The translations under genes were made by a program, and so were the position numbers. A stretch of 41,203 bases of DNA from Desulfoscipio geothermicus (lineage in GTDB: Bacteria > Bacillota > Desulfotomaculia > Desulfotomaculales > Desulfallaceae), in assembly GCA_016841905.1 (NCBI GenBank), contig JAENYF010000029.1:1-41203 (forward strand). The letters are read 5' to 3'. Below, in pieces: positions 29,609-37,225 of the stretch (position 1 is the stretch's first letter; the number at the start of each line of letters is the position of its first letter). The notes under the pieces were generated by a model. It saw only the letters and a list, made by a program, of their open reading frames with translations, was not told where the DNA came from and did not search any database.

Positions 29609-29860
29609 TTATCTTTTGTAAGACTCCAACTGCTTCTCAATGGTTTTAATAATTTCCTGTCTTAGAGCATCCGGTTTCTGAACTTCTGCCCCGGCACCGA
29701 ACCCTAAGATCCATTTGGTAAATTTTTTATTGAGCAGCACCATGGTGTTCATAATAAAATGCTCAGATCCATCTTTGTGATACCTTTAGGACCGTGGCAG
29801 TGCTCCTCTAAAATTCTCATCACTTTAAGCAGCCTTTCACGGCTATCCAGACCTATGCGA
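29609..29860 (-). pseudogene. WYL-domain regulator with internal deletion and frameshift
   Basis: Near 29844 the minus strand reads SRERLLKVMRILEEHCHGPK, like the N-terminal winged helix of WYL regulators. At about 29780 the frame changes, and from about 29745 it reads MVLLNKKFTKWILGFGAGAEVQKPDALRQEIIKTIEKQLESYKR to a stop at 29609-29611, the C-terminal end of WYL proteins (W..gfG..aeV..P..Lr..i). About 200 central residues including the WYL core are missing. This is a deletion remnant, not a functional gene. With the fragment beside the CRISPR array it is the second broken WYL gene in the window. Confidence 0.7.
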
Positions 29861-29977
29861 TCACTTCCCTCTCACCTATTGCACCAGGTCTTTAAACATG
29901 TGCTGAAATTCCCATAACTGCAATTATATTCTATCAAATTAGCTGCCCTAAAGTTAACAAAAGTTTGGATATAATTA

Positions 29978-30148
29978 CTAAGTATTATCTTGGAGTTCTT
30001 TAACTAACTCAGTTAATGATACTGCTTCAACTTTCGCCTTGATCACCTTATCAGGTGTAGTTTCACCAACCAGGCCTTTGCTCCAAGAAAATTTAGGCCG
30101 CTCACCTTTTTCGATGATTTCATTATTGGGATACTCTTTAATGGTCAT
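29978..30148 (-). CDS. Small ORF, 56 aa, unknown
   Basis: This frame reads MTIKEYPNNEIIEKGERPKF, then SWSKGLVGETTPDKVIKAKVEAVSLTELVKELQDNT, with an amphipathic C-terminal helix. I recognise no family. It overlaps the 35-aa ORF upstream by 11 bp and may be coupled to it, or both may be halves of one frameshifted gene. Confidence 0.4.
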   Translation of the reverse strand: MTIKEYPNNEIIEKGERPKFSWSKGLVGETTPDKVIKAKVEAVSLTELVKELQDNT

Positions 30149-30245
30149 CACGAGAGGTTTCCATATCGGCAAACAGCTTGCTTTCAGCCACTTTTGTCGC
30201 CGCCGAACGGTCATCCGGGCCGGATGTATAAATATGGACAGTCAT
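30138..30245 (-). CDS. Small ORF, 35 aa, with strong ribosome site
   Basis: ATG at 30245 follows AAGGAGG and opens MTVHIYTSGPDDRSAATKVA then ESKLFADMETSRDDH. The N-terminus looks like the first strand and loop of a Rossmann or thioredoxin-like domain, so this is probably the intact start of a longer gene whose frame was lost. The stop lies inside the downstream 56-aa ORF. Confidence 0.4.
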   Translation of the reverse strand: MTVHIYTSGPDDRSAATKVAESKLFADMETSRDDH

Positions 30246-30566
30246 TTAAATCCTCCTTCTCACGTCACTGGTATTTAGCACTTCTTTCCTACAATTGTAT
30301 TTTAGCAAATCAGTTGTACCATATTTGACACAGGTGCAAATGTTTTTATTTTTTTAATTACAACCATGCACTCAACGAAAGATTCCTGTCCTACTTCCTA
30401 AGGCTACACAGTATTTACGGTATTCTACACGCTAAACGAACCATGCCTTTCAACTGACACAAAAGAACCGTCCCCTTGTGCCCCTTATGCTTGCAGAATT
30501 GACGATACCTGCGGTTTAAGGTAGAATATAAAGTGTTTTTATTAAAAGGGAGTGACAAAGGAAAAA
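30246..30566. promoter_or_regulatory. Intergenic region with sigma-A promoter and a palindrome arm
   Basis: A single arm of the palindrome family lies at 30456-30480 (AGAACCGTCCCCTTGTG), with two substitutions. A good sigma-A promoter follows on the plus strand: TTGACG at 30499-30504, 17-bp spacer, TAGAAT at 30522-30527, reading into the CNNM transporter gene. I see no gene in the rest. Confidence 0.7.
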
Positions 30567-30713
30567 ATGGACGATGAACTTGGTGGAAAGCCGAGTATTT
30601 TACATAAAAATCAAAACTTCATTTTATCATCGCAGGCCGTGATGCAGTATGCTTATGCTGTTTTTTGTGGTCTTTTTTTGTTTCTTAAAATTATAGGAGG
30701 ATGTAGGTTTTGA
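30567..30713 (+). CDS. Small ORF coupled to CNNM transporter gene
   Basis: ATG at 30567 follows AAAGGA and opens 48 codons: MDDELGGKPSILHKNQNFIL, then SSQAVMQYAYAVFCGLFLFLKIIGGCRF, ending with a hydrophobic stretch that could span the membrane. Its TGA (30711-30713) overlaps the TTG start of the next gene at 30710. It may be a leader peptide or a small membrane partner. A weak hairpin with T6 (CAGTATgcttATGCTG, 30645-30666) lies inside it, so transcription attenuation is possible. Confidence 0.35.
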   Translation: MDDELGGKPSILHKNQNFILSSQAVMQYAYAVFCGLFLFLKIIGGCRF

Positions 30714-32041
30714 TTACTGCAATTTTATTTTTATTTGTTTTAATAGCAGTGAATTCTTTCTTCGCTGCATCGGAAATAGCGTTAATATCGTTAAATGACA
30801 ATAAGATAAAGATAATGGCAGAAGAAGGGGATAAAAAAGCTAAACAGTTGATTAAGTTACTGGGCGAGCCAAGCAGATTTTTGGCAACTATTCAAATTGG
30901 TATAACCTTAGCGGGTTTTCTGGCAAGTGCATTTGCCGCTGAATCTTTTGCGGATCCCCTTGTCAATATCTTAAAGGGTTTAAATCTGCCAATATCGGAA
31001 TCTCTACTAAAAGTGACTACAGTAATTGTGATCACAATTATTTTATCTTACTTTACCTTGGTACTTGGTGAATTAGTGCCTAAACGTGTTGCAATGAAAA
31101 AGTCGGAGAAGATAGCATTTTTTGTTGTAACACCCCTAACTGTACTATCGAAAGTTACTAGCCCATTCGTTAAGCTCCTTACAGCTTCAACAAATTTCTT
31201 TGTAAGATTGTTTGGCATTGATCCACATTCAATAGATGATGATGTAACCGAGGAAGAAATTAGAATGATGGTAGATGTTGGAGAAGAAAAAGGCGCCATT
31301 GACGAGCGTGAAAAAATAATGATTAACAATATCTTCGAGTTCAATAATAAAACAGCAGAAGATATTATGACCCATAGAATGGAGCTTGTAGGAATACCGG
31401 CTAATATTGAATTGAGAAAATTGCTTAGTATTATTAAGGAAGAGCAGTACTCTAGAATTCCAATTTACGAAGAAAACATTGATAATGTCATAGGAATACT
31501 ACATGTTAAAGATCTTCTTACATTAATTGCCGAGAATGCGGAGAAGGACTTCAAATTGGAACCATTTATTAGGAAACCATTTTTTATTCCAATACACAAG
31601 AAAATCGATGAGTTATTTATTGATCTTCAAGTTGCTAAAACACATATCGCAATTGTAATAGATGAATATGGTGGAACAGCTGGAATTGTAACAATAGAAG
31701 ACCTTGTTGAGGAAATAGTTGGAAACATCTTTGACGAGTACGATGAAGAAGAGGACAAAGAACTCAAACAAATTGATGAATTGACTTTTGAGGCAAGCGG
31801 TATGATTAGTCTTTATGAACTTGAAGAATATCTTGATGTTGAATTGCCGGTTGAAGATTATGAAACTTTAAATGGGTTTTTTATTAGTTTATTTGGGAAT
31901 ATTCCGCCTAAAGGTCAAATCAGTGAGGTAAGGTTTAAACGTTTGCTTATTCAAGCTGTAGAGGTGACGGATAAACGGATTGAAAAAGCGATTATTCGCA
32001 TAGATAATCAAGCAGAAGATTTTCTATCAACAGAGAAATAG
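30710..32041 (+). CDS. CNNM/CorC (HlyC) family membrane transporter
   Basis: This 443-aa protein has an N-terminal CNNM transmembrane domain (about residues 1-190; ILFLFVLIAVNSFFAASEIALISL, FLATIQIGITLAGFLASAFAAESFADPLV, VIVITIILSYFTLVLGELVPKRVAMKKSEKIA), two CBS domains (IMTHRMELVGIP...YSRIPIYEENIDNVIGILHVKDLL and FIRKPFFIPIHKKIDELF...IAIVIDEYGGTAGIVTIEDLVEEIVG) and a C-terminal CorC/HlyC domain. Such proteins export or regulate Mg2+ or Co2+; the name hemolysin is historical. The TTG start is supported by GGAGG 8 nt upstream and by coupling to the small ORF. Confidence 0.93.
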   Translation: MITAILFLFVLIAVNSFFAASEIALISLNDNKIKIMAEEGDKKAKQLIKLLGEPSRFLATIQIGITLAGFLASAFAAESFADPLVNILKGLNLPISESLLKVTTVIVITIILSYFTLVLGELVPKRVAMKKSEKIAFFVVTPLTVLSKVTSPFVKLLTASTNFFVRLFGIDPHSIDDDVTEEEIRMMVDVGEEKGAIDEREKIMINNIFEFNNKTAEDIMTHRMELVGIPANIELRKLLSIIKEEQYSRIPIYEENIDNVIGILHVKDLLTLIAENAEKDFKLEPFIRKPFFIPIHKKIDELFIDLQVAKTHIAIVIDEYGGTAGIVTIEDLVEEIVGNIFDEYDEEEDKELKQIDELTFEASGMISLYELEEYLDVELPVEDYETLNGFFISLFGNIPPKGQISEVRFKRLLIQAVEVTDKRIEKAIIRIDNQAEDFLSTEK

Positions 32042-32110
32042 TCATTCATTAGGCGTTCTGTTCTGTTGTGTTGGATCGCCTCCCAGGGGGTAGCATCGAA
32101 GGTGTAAACA

Positions 32111-32151
32111 AAAACAAGCCGGGCGATTTGTATTGCCCCCCTGGCTTGTTT
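32111..32151. terminator. Bidirectional intrinsic terminator
   Basis: AACAAGCC.GGCG and the complementary GCCCCCC.GGCTTGTT arms form a stem with T-rich flanks, stronger on the minus strand (TTTTTGTTT). It lies between the convergent CNNM gene and hepT. About 20 bp further right, GTGCCTGGCAC is a short palindrome of a type often dispersed in Firmicute genomes. Confidence 0.7.
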
Positions 32152-32270
32152 AACAACAAGTTAATAAGTTAAGTGCCTGGCACCGTTTTCATTTTGTGCT
32201 ACGAGCTGAGTTTTTCGAGCAATCTGGTCCATCATCTGTAAAGCTGGAGCCATAGAAAACACCAACGGCT

Positions 32271-32684
32271 TTATAGCCATGTTAAGACATAGTTGGCAAA
32301 CTTTTTAAAGTCATCTATCTTCCTTAAGCTATCATAAACTATCTTTGGGTCGACATCCAGATAATCATGGACGAGAATATTTCGAAAACCTGCTATTTGC
32401 TTCATGGTATTGGCCAGGTCTGCGGGCAGCAAACCCTCTTCCATTAAAACCGCAAAAATATCTCCATAGCCGAGCGGAGGACGATACTCCCGGTCAGCAA
32501 TAACATGGCTGCCAATATCAATACAAACTTGCGCGGCTATGTGTAAATTCCTTTCAACGCGGTCTTGGATGCCTTCATCCTTTTTATACTCTTCCAAGCT
32601 TACTTTCGACAATTCTTTTAGCTTGCGCAGGGATTGCTCCAGCTTAAAAAGGCGCCTCTCGATCGTTTGCCTATCAACCACCAA
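32271..32684 (-). CDS. hepT: HepT-type RNase toxin
   Basis: This 137-aa helical protein carries the HEPN catalytic motif RNILVHDY (about residues 107-114), which fits RX4HXY exactly. The usual HepT region YRPPLGYGDIFAVLMEEGLLPADLANTMKQIAGFRNILVHDYLDVDP precedes and includes it. HepT cleaves RNA (tRNA in studied systems) and is silenced when MntA adds AMP to the motif tyrosine. AGGAGG precedes the TTG/GTG starts at 32684/32681. It overlaps the antitoxin gene by 11 bp. It is intact. Confidence 0.92.
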   Translation of the reverse strand: MVVDRQTIERRLFKLEQSLRKLKELSKVSLEEYKKDEGIQDRVERNLHIAAQVCIDIGSHVIADREYRPPLGYGDIFAVLMEEGLLPADLANTMKQIAGFRNILVHDYLDVDPKIVYDSLRKIDDFKKFANYVLTWL

Positions 32685-33135
32685 ATCGGTCCTCCTTAAT
32701 TCGCCTTACTAACCCCTCACGTAATATCTTTTCAATGGGTTTGAAGTCAAAATACCGGTCATAAGTGCGTACTTGAAAGTTCACTCGTTGACCTTTTCCA
32801 TCCTCCTTTTCAAAAATAAGTCGCCCCTTACTTAATATCCGGTAAGAAAGGGCTGGTGGTGCATGATTTAGAATTATCAGATCCACTTCGTCTGTCTTAA
32901 GTAATGATGTTATCATTGCAAGTAATTCTAATTTTTTTTCAAAATACCGGCTCGGGGGAAAGTCACCGTTGAGAAGAACCGCGAAGTCAATATCGCTAAT
33001 GGGAGTCTGTCTTCCCTCCGCGTATGACCCAAATAGATAAATGGCCACAATATCCCCGTCAATGCTTAATTTTTTAATTAACAACGGAATATATTCCATT
33101 ACGTTATGTTCTATCTTTTTAAAACGATACAAACT
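32674..33135 (-). CDS. mntA: MntA-type nucleotidyltransferase antitoxin
   Basis: This protein of about 153 aa has the minimal nucleotidyltransferase signature IVAIYLFGSYAEGRQTPISDIDFAVLL, with GSY..G and DID, then DEVDLIILNHAPPALSYRILSKGRLIFE. In MntA-HepT (type VII) systems this enzyme AMPylates the toxin. It is the first gene of the pair, and its stop overlaps hepT. The start at 33135 (MSLYRF) has only a weak GGTG site; 33189 would add residues not typical of the family. Regulation is unclear. Confidence 0.9.
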   Translation of the reverse strand, partial: SLYRFKKIEHNVMEYIPLLIKKLSIDGDIVAIYLFGSYAEGRQTPISDIDFAVLLNGDFPPSRYFEKKLELLAMITSLLKTDEVDLIILNHAPPALSYRILSKGRLIFEKEDGKGQRVNFQVRTYDRYFDFKPIEKILREGLVRRIKEDRFGG

Positions 33136-33237
33136 CATCACCACGATTTGTTGTTTGAATAACTTTATATTACCATAATTCCAGTACAAGGCGCGACCTA
33201 TTTTTCCCAGTCTCTTACTTTCACCTCATCCCACAGC

Positions 33238-33269
33238 AAAAGCAGCAGGGGCATCCTCCTGCCGCTTTT
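33238..33269 (-). terminator. Probable terminator after DUF5320 gene
   Basis: AAAAGC.GCAGG and CCTGC.GCTTTT arms form a stem with a single bulge around GGCATCCT. On the minus strand it ends in GCTTTTGCTG. It lies downstream of the DUF5320 gene. Confidence 0.5.
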
Positions 33270-33357
33270 AGCGTTTATCATAAGCATCCATCGCAGCTTT
33301 CAAATGTTACTTTACGCCTCTAAGGCTTCTTTGGATACTATTAGACTGTAGTAATAA

Positions 33358-33555
33358 TTAGCGTTTGCTCCGCAAGCCAAAGCTTTGTCCAAATCTAAGT
33401 CCCAGACCTCTTGCATATCCCCGTCCAAGGAATCTTCCGCAGCTTCTTCCAAAGCCACCTCCGAAAACAGATGTACTAGCTCCTGTGCAAACACCAAGTC
33501 CTCTTCCTGTCATTGTGCCCATTCCCTTCGGACCAGTTCCATCTCTTCTTGGCAT
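33358..33555 (-). CDS. DUF5320 domain-containing protein
   Basis: This 65-aa Gly/Arg-rich protein begins MPRRDGTGPKGMGTMTGRGLGVCTG, the DUF5320 signature (MP..DGtGP.G.G.mTGRg.G.C), and continues with GRSCGRFLGRGYARGLGLRFGQSFGLRSKR. The function is unknown; family members are often beside NifB/NifX-like and metal-related genes. It lies 31 bp after the second small gene of the same strand, with AAAGGA before the ATG. Confidence 0.85.
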   Translation of the reverse strand: MPRRDGTGPKGMGTMTGRGLGVCTGASTSVFGGGFGRSCGRFLGRGYARGLGLRFGQSFGLRSKR

Positions 33556-33586
33556 ATTAATCTTATCCTTTCTATAGCTTATATGA

Positions 33587-33802
33587 TTAGGCTCTTACCA
33601 TAGCCGTGCCACACTGAGGACACATAACTTTATAACAGGGCTGCCCAGCTTGGTGTGGCGTTTGGGTACCGCAATTAGGACATTTGCAAAATCCCGCCGG
33701 ACCTACCCCCGCTGCTTTACCTCTGCCTGCTCCACGCCCGCCTTGACGTCCCATCCTGCCGCCACCTGAACCAAGCGGTCCTGTTCCATCTCTTCCCGGC
33801 AT
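33587..33802 (-). CDS. DUF5320-like N-terminus with zinc ribbon
   Basis: This 71-aa protein begins MPGRDGTGPLGSGGGRMGRQGGRGAGRGKAAG, like DUF5320, then has a zinc ribbon FCKCPNCGTQTPHQAGQPCYKVMCPQCGTAMVR with CPNC and CPQC knuckles. The start at 33802 has GGAGGTG upstream. It probably binds a metal. It is the first gene after a strong promoter (33849-33876) and is cotranscribed with the DUF5320 gene downstream. Confidence 0.85.
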   Translation of the reverse strand: MPGRDGTGPLGSGGGRMGRQGGRGAGRGKAAGVGPAGFCKCPNCGTQTPHQAGQPCYKVMCPQCGTAMVRA

Positions 33803-33821
33803 ATAAAACACCTCCACTTAT

Positions 33822-33876
33822 TTGTGACATATGTCATTTATTGATTTTATTATATGCCATTTTCGGCAAATGTCAA
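33822..33876 (-). promoter_or_regulatory. Strong sigma-A promoter with CRP/FNR-like palindrome
   Basis: On the minus strand TTGACA (33876-33871), a 16-bp spacer and TATAAT (33854-33849) form a consensus promoter. About 12 bp downstream is the perfect palindrome TGACATATGTCA (33825-33836), extended as AATGACATATGTCACA, which resembles the TGTGA-N6-TCACA site of CRP/FNR-family regulators. A regulator bound there would block transcription of the two DUF5320-type genes. Confidence 0.8.
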
Positions 33877-34084
33877 TAACTAATAGCGTGTCAAGTTAAG
33901 CAATGGATTGCCACTCAGCTTTCAAATATCAGGGATTTGATGCCTAATTAGGCTGCTTTTCAGTTGGCTATTTAAACTATATAGTAATTTTTATTCGCAA
34001 GAATAAAGGTATTTTGTCAGTTTATATCGAACTATATTACCAATTTTTCTCCGAGCCTTTTTGCCTAAGTCTTAAAAGTCATGG

Positions 34085-34170
34085 CAAGTGGGCCGATAAG
34101 GTACAGTGGGAAACCACGGTGCCTCCCAGTGTGGAAAGGAGGGTGCTATATGTTTGGTAACGGTTCACAT
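34085..34170 (+). promoter_or_regulatory. Structured leader of wtp operon, possible metal-cofactor riboswitch
   Basis: The region includes a perfect GTGG-GAAA-CCAC tetraloop hairpin (34106-34117), then GTGCCTCC and GGAGGGTGC arms (about 34119-34147). The gene downstream is a tungstate/molybdate transporter, so a Moco/Tuco-type (molybdenum or tungsten cofactor) riboswitch is plausible. This is inferred from context and simple folding, not from a recognised consensus. The rest of 33877-34084 holds no gene. Confidence 0.4.
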
Positions 34171-34185
34171 AACCGGAGTGGTTAA
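34150..34185 (+). CDS. 11-codon leader ORF before wtp genes
   Basis: ATG at 34150, 7 nt after GGAGGG, encodes MFGNGSHNRSG and stops at 34183-34185, inside the left arm and loop of the terminator. Its position suggests translation-coupled attenuation. The peptide itself shows no obvious regulatory codon run. Confidence 0.4.
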   Translation: MFGNGSHNRSG

Positions 34186-34220
34186 GCCTATTCTAAAACA
34201 CTCCGGTTATTTTATTTTTA
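34171..34220 (+). terminator. Attenuator/terminator upstream of wtpA
   Basis: AACCGGAGTG (34171-34180) pairs perfectly with CACTCCGGTT (34199-34208) around an 18-nt loop and is followed by ATTTTATTTTTA. It lies 23 bp before the wtpA start, so the operon must be read through it or controlled by it. Confidence 0.85.
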
Positions 34221-34242
34221 ATACTGAAAGGGGAGAAATGCA

Positions 34243-35256
34243 TTGCTAAAGTTTAACAAAAAAGCTTTTATTATTGTTGTTGTTTTAATTATGGCGGCTT
34301 TCATGGCCGGTTGTTCAGGCGGCACTGATACCAATAATAACGCCGGCAATGAACAGACGGCTGCCAAGGAACTTTCAGGAGAACTAATTATTTTCCACGC
34401 CGGAAGTTTAGCGGTCCCATTTGATCAAATGGAAAAGGAATTTGAACAGCTTTATACCAATGTCGATGTTAAAAGGGAAGCTGCAGGGAGCAGGGAATGT
34501 GCCAAAAAAGTTACCGAGCTTGGTAAGAAAGCAGATATAGTTGCTTCTGCCGATTACGCAGTCATAGATGAACTGTTAATACCGGATTTTGCTGATTGGA
34601 ATACTCTTTTTGCTAAAAACGAGATGGTTATAATGTATACCGAGCATAGTAAGTACAAGGATGAAATAAATTCGGAAAATTGGCCGGAGATATTGCTCAA
34701 GGAAGATGTTCAATACGGCCATAGCGATCCTAACGCCGACCCTTGCGGTTACCGTGCTTTGATGGTCTGGCAGCTTGCAGAAAAGCACTATCAAATAGCT
34801 GATCTGTACCAAAAGCTTGATGAAAAGCGGCCGGAAAGGAATATCAGGCCCAAGGAAGTTGATTGCATTGCCATGTTAGAGTCCGGCGCCCTAGATTATT
34901 TATTTATTTATCGCTCCGTGGCAGAGCAGCACAAACTGCCTTACGTTGAATTACCGCCCGAAGTTAACCTTAGCGATATCAACCAGAAAGAGTTTTATAA
35001 ACAAGCGACCGTACAAACAACCGGCAAAAACCCCGGTGAGTTTACAACCCAGGTCGGCATGCCGATAGTATACGGAGTTACCCTAATCAAAGATGCACCT
35101 AATCAAGAAAATGCTATTGCGTTTTTAAAATACTTGTTGGATAAGGAAAAAGGGCTTAAGATCATGGAGGAAAACGGTCAACCGGTTGATTATCCTCTCG
35201 TCACAAAAGGAGAAGAAAATCTGCCTGAAGAGCTTAAAACGTTATTATTACAGTAG
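34243..35256 (+). CDS. wtpA: Tungstate/molybdate ABC transporter binding lipoprotein (WtpA-like)
   Basis: This 337-aa protein has a signal peptide with a lipobox (MAAFMAGCSGG; Cys about residue 24), then a substrate-binding domain: GELIIFHAGSLAVPFDQMEKEFEQ, EAAGSRECAKKVTELGKKADIVASADY, WNTLFAKNEMVIMYTEHSKY, YGHSDPNADPCGYRALMVWQLAEKHY and FIYRSVAEQHKLPYVELPPEVNL. This is the WtpA/ModA-like pattern described mainly from archaea and clostridia, which captures tungstate and molybdate. TTG at 34243 with GGGGAG upstream is the only fitting start. It is followed by a perfect hairpin and then wtpB and wtpC. Confidence 0.93.
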   Translation: MLKFNKKAFIIVVVLIMAAFMAGCSGGTDTNNNAGNEQTAAKELSGELIIFHAGSLAVPFDQMEKEFEQLYTNVDVKREAAGSRECAKKVTELGKKADIVASADYAVIDELLIPDFADWNTLFAKNEMVIMYTEHSKYKDEINSENWPEILLKEDVQYGHSDPNADPCGYRALMVWQLAEKHYQIADLYQKLDEKRPERNIRPKEVDCIAMLESGALDYLFIYRSVAEQHKLPYVELPPEVNLSDINQKEFYKQATVQTTGKNPGEFTTQVGMPIVYGVTLIKDAPNQENAIAFLKYLLDKEKGLKIMEENGQPVDYPLVTKGEENLPEELKTLLLQ

Positions 35257-35269
35257 GATAAATAGCTTA

Positions 35270-35293
35270 AGCCGGGGCAGCAACGCCCCGGCT
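35270..35293 (+). repeat. Hairpin between wtpA and wtpB
   Basis: AGCCGGGG (35270-35277) pairs perfectly with CCCCGGCT (35286-35293) around CAGCAACG. There is no T-run. Such structures after binding-protein genes commonly protect the upstream mRNA and lower expression of the permease. Confidence 0.75.
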
Positions 35294-35323
35294 GTGAAAT
35301 AATTGATTAAGGAAGGTTAAACT

Positions 35324-36112
35324 GTGTCAAAAACAAAACCTGACAGATTATATCTATTATCAAAGTTCTCTGGCTTATTAATTATTTCATTTATCATGTA
35401 CCCTATAATTAACTTGTTATTAAGTACAGATGGCAAAATTATGCTGGAAACAATCAGGGATAAGGACGTTATTAATGCCATTTGGACAAGTTTTTTTACA
35501 GCTACAATTACCACACTGATTATATTTGTTTTTGGAGTGCCTTTTGCTTACTTTCTGGCCAGAAACGATTTTAAGGGCAAAAAAATAATAGAAAGTATTG
35601 TTGACATACCTGTTGTAATCCCCCATACTGTAGCCGGCATCATTTTGCTAACGGTTTTAGGTAGGCAATGCTGGTTAGGTAGATTTCTGGAAAGCACAGG
35701 GCTAGAAGTTATAGGTACCAGGGTTGGTATTGTAATTGCGATGATTTTTGTCAGTATGCCCCTGCTCATAAATGCTGCCAAGGACGCTTTTATATCCATT
35801 TCTCCCAAACTGGAAAATGTTTCCCGAACACTTGGAGCCAACCATTTCCAAACATTTTTTTATGTTACATTTGCCATCGGTTGGCCAGGCATCCTAACCG
35901 GCATGATTCTAACCTGGGCCCGCAGTATTAGTGAATTCGGTGCTGTCGTAATGATTACCTACCATCCTATGATCGCGCCCACTCTGATATTTGACCGGTT
36001 TAATGCTTTTGGGCTGGAATATTCCAAACCTGTATCTGCGATTTTAATTACTGTCTCCCTAATTATTTTTATAATCTTAAGATTAGTTGCCCAAAGGGGT
36101 GTTCGAAATTGA
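35324..36112 (+). CDS. wtpB: Tungstate/molybdate ABC transporter permease (WtpB-like)
   Basis: This 262-aa membrane protein has about six hydrophobic segments (FSGLLIISFIMYPIINLLL, IWTSFFTATITTLIIFVFGVPFAYFLAR, VVIPHTVAGIILLTVLG, GIVIAMIFVSMPLLINAAKDAF, etc.). The binding-protein-dependent transport (EAA) loop is SPKLENVSRTLGANHFQTFFYVTFAIGWPGILTGMILTWARSISEFGAVVMI. These features match ModB/WtpB permeases. GTG at 35324 has AAGGAAGG upstream. The stop overlaps the ATPase start as TTGA. Confidence 0.92.
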   Translation: MSKTKPDRLYLLSKFSGLLIISFIMYPIINLLLSTDGKIMLETIRDKDVINAIWTSFFTATITTLIIFVFGVPFAYFLARNDFKGKKIIESIVDIPVVIPHTVAGIILLTVLGRQCWLGRFLESTGLEVIGTRVGIVIAMIFVSMPLLINAAKDAFISISPKLENVSRTLGANHFQTFFYVTFAIGWPGILTGMILTWARSISEFGAVVMITYHPMIAPTLIFDRFNAFGLEYSKPVSAILITVSLIIFIILRLVAQRGVRN

Positions 36113-37188
36113 TAGAGATAAAAGATTTAAACTTTCACCTGCCGGGGTTTGCCCTGTCTGATATTAATTTAACAATTAATAGTGCAGAATTTTTTGCCCT
36201 GCTTGGTCCAACTGGCTCAGGCAAAACTTTATTACTTGAAATTATTGCAGGCATAAAATACCCGAATACCGGCAGTATATTGCTAAATGGCCAAGATGTC
36301 ACTACCATGAAACCAGAACAAAGGAACATTTCAATTGTTTACCAGGATTACGCTTTGTTTCCCAATATGTCGGTTGAGCAGAATATTAACTACGGTTTAA
36401 GGTTCAGAAAGAAGCAAAGTTCTGTTAATTATAAAAGAAAATTTGATTTACTAGTTGAGATGCTTGGTATTCAAAAGCTAATCAAACGTTCTCCTCAAAA
36501 CCTCAGCGGGGGCGAGAAGCAACGTGTTTCCCTGGCCAGGGCGCTGATTGTCGAACCAAATATTCTTTTATTGGATGAACCTTTTAGTGCCCTCGATACT
36601 AATACTAAAGAAGTTATCCAGGTGGAGCTAAAAAAACTGCACAATACGCTCAAGACAACAACTTTGATGGTCACTCATAACTTTAGTGAAGTTTTCTCCT
36701 TGGCCGAAAAAGTTGCAATCATTAAAGGCGGTCATATCCAGCAAGTAGGATTGACAGAGCAAGTTTTTAAAATGCCCAACTCTACGTTTGTGGCAAACTT
36801 TGTTGGCATGAAAAATATTTTTCCGTTATCTTGGGAAAACAATATATTAAGCTTTGGCAGTAAAATTCAATTGAATAAACATCACTTAACAGAACTACAG
36901 CTCACAAATAAACACTCCGATGGTACGGGATACTTTGTTGGCTTAAGGCCGGAGGATTTAGTAATCGGCAATGATACGCTACTAACCGATTATCAACTTG
37001 ATGGCAAAATCATATCAGTGTCTAATAACGGAATATTTACTGAAGTTACAATCCAAGCAGGAAAACTCAACTTTACTGCATACCTTACACCTAACAGGTA
37101 CTTTGAACTGGGGCTGCATGAAGATAAACATGTCTGTCTTGGCTTTGATCAGGCCAATATCAATTTACTTGTGGAAAATTCTCTTTAA
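36109..37188 (+). CDS. wtpC: Tungstate/molybdate ABC transporter ATPase (WtpC-like)
   Basis: This 359-aa ABC ATPase has Walker A LLGPTGSGKTLLLEIIAG, Q-loop IVYQDYALFPNMSV, signature LSGGEKQRVSLARAL, Walker B ILLLDEPFSALD and switch LMVTHNF. The C-terminal part (from about residue 230; VGMKNIF..., FVGLRPEDLVIG, VSNNGIFTEVTIQAG) is a TOBE/MOP-like regulatory domain that may sense the oxyanion. The TTG start overlaps the wtpB stop by 4 bp. It energises uptake through WtpAB. Confidence 0.93.
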   Translation: MIEIKDLNFHLPGFALSDINLTINSAEFFALLGPTGSGKTLLLEIIAGIKYPNTGSILLNGQDVTTMKPEQRNISIVYQDYALFPNMSVEQNINYGLRFRKKQSSVNYKRKFDLLVEMLGIQKLIKRSPQNLSGGEKQRVSLARALIVEPNILLLDEPFSALDTNTKEVIQVELKKLHNTLKTTTLMVTHNFSEVFSLAEKVAIIKGGHIQQVGLTEQVFKMPNSTFVANFVGMKNIFPLSWENNILSFGSKIQLNKHHLTELQLTNKHSDGTGYFVGLRPEDLVIGNDTLLTDYQLDGKIISVSNNGIFTEVTIQAGKLNFTAYLTPNRYFELGLHEDKHVCLGFDQANINLLVENSL

Positions 37189-37225
37189 AATATATTACAA
37201 TCAGCGTATTTAATAGACAACATAA

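Noticed and set aside
30528-30709. Mg2+ or Mn2+ riboswitch before the CNNM transporter
   Set aside because: I looked for M-box and yybP-ykoY signatures and found no convincing match; only a weak hairpin with a T-run.
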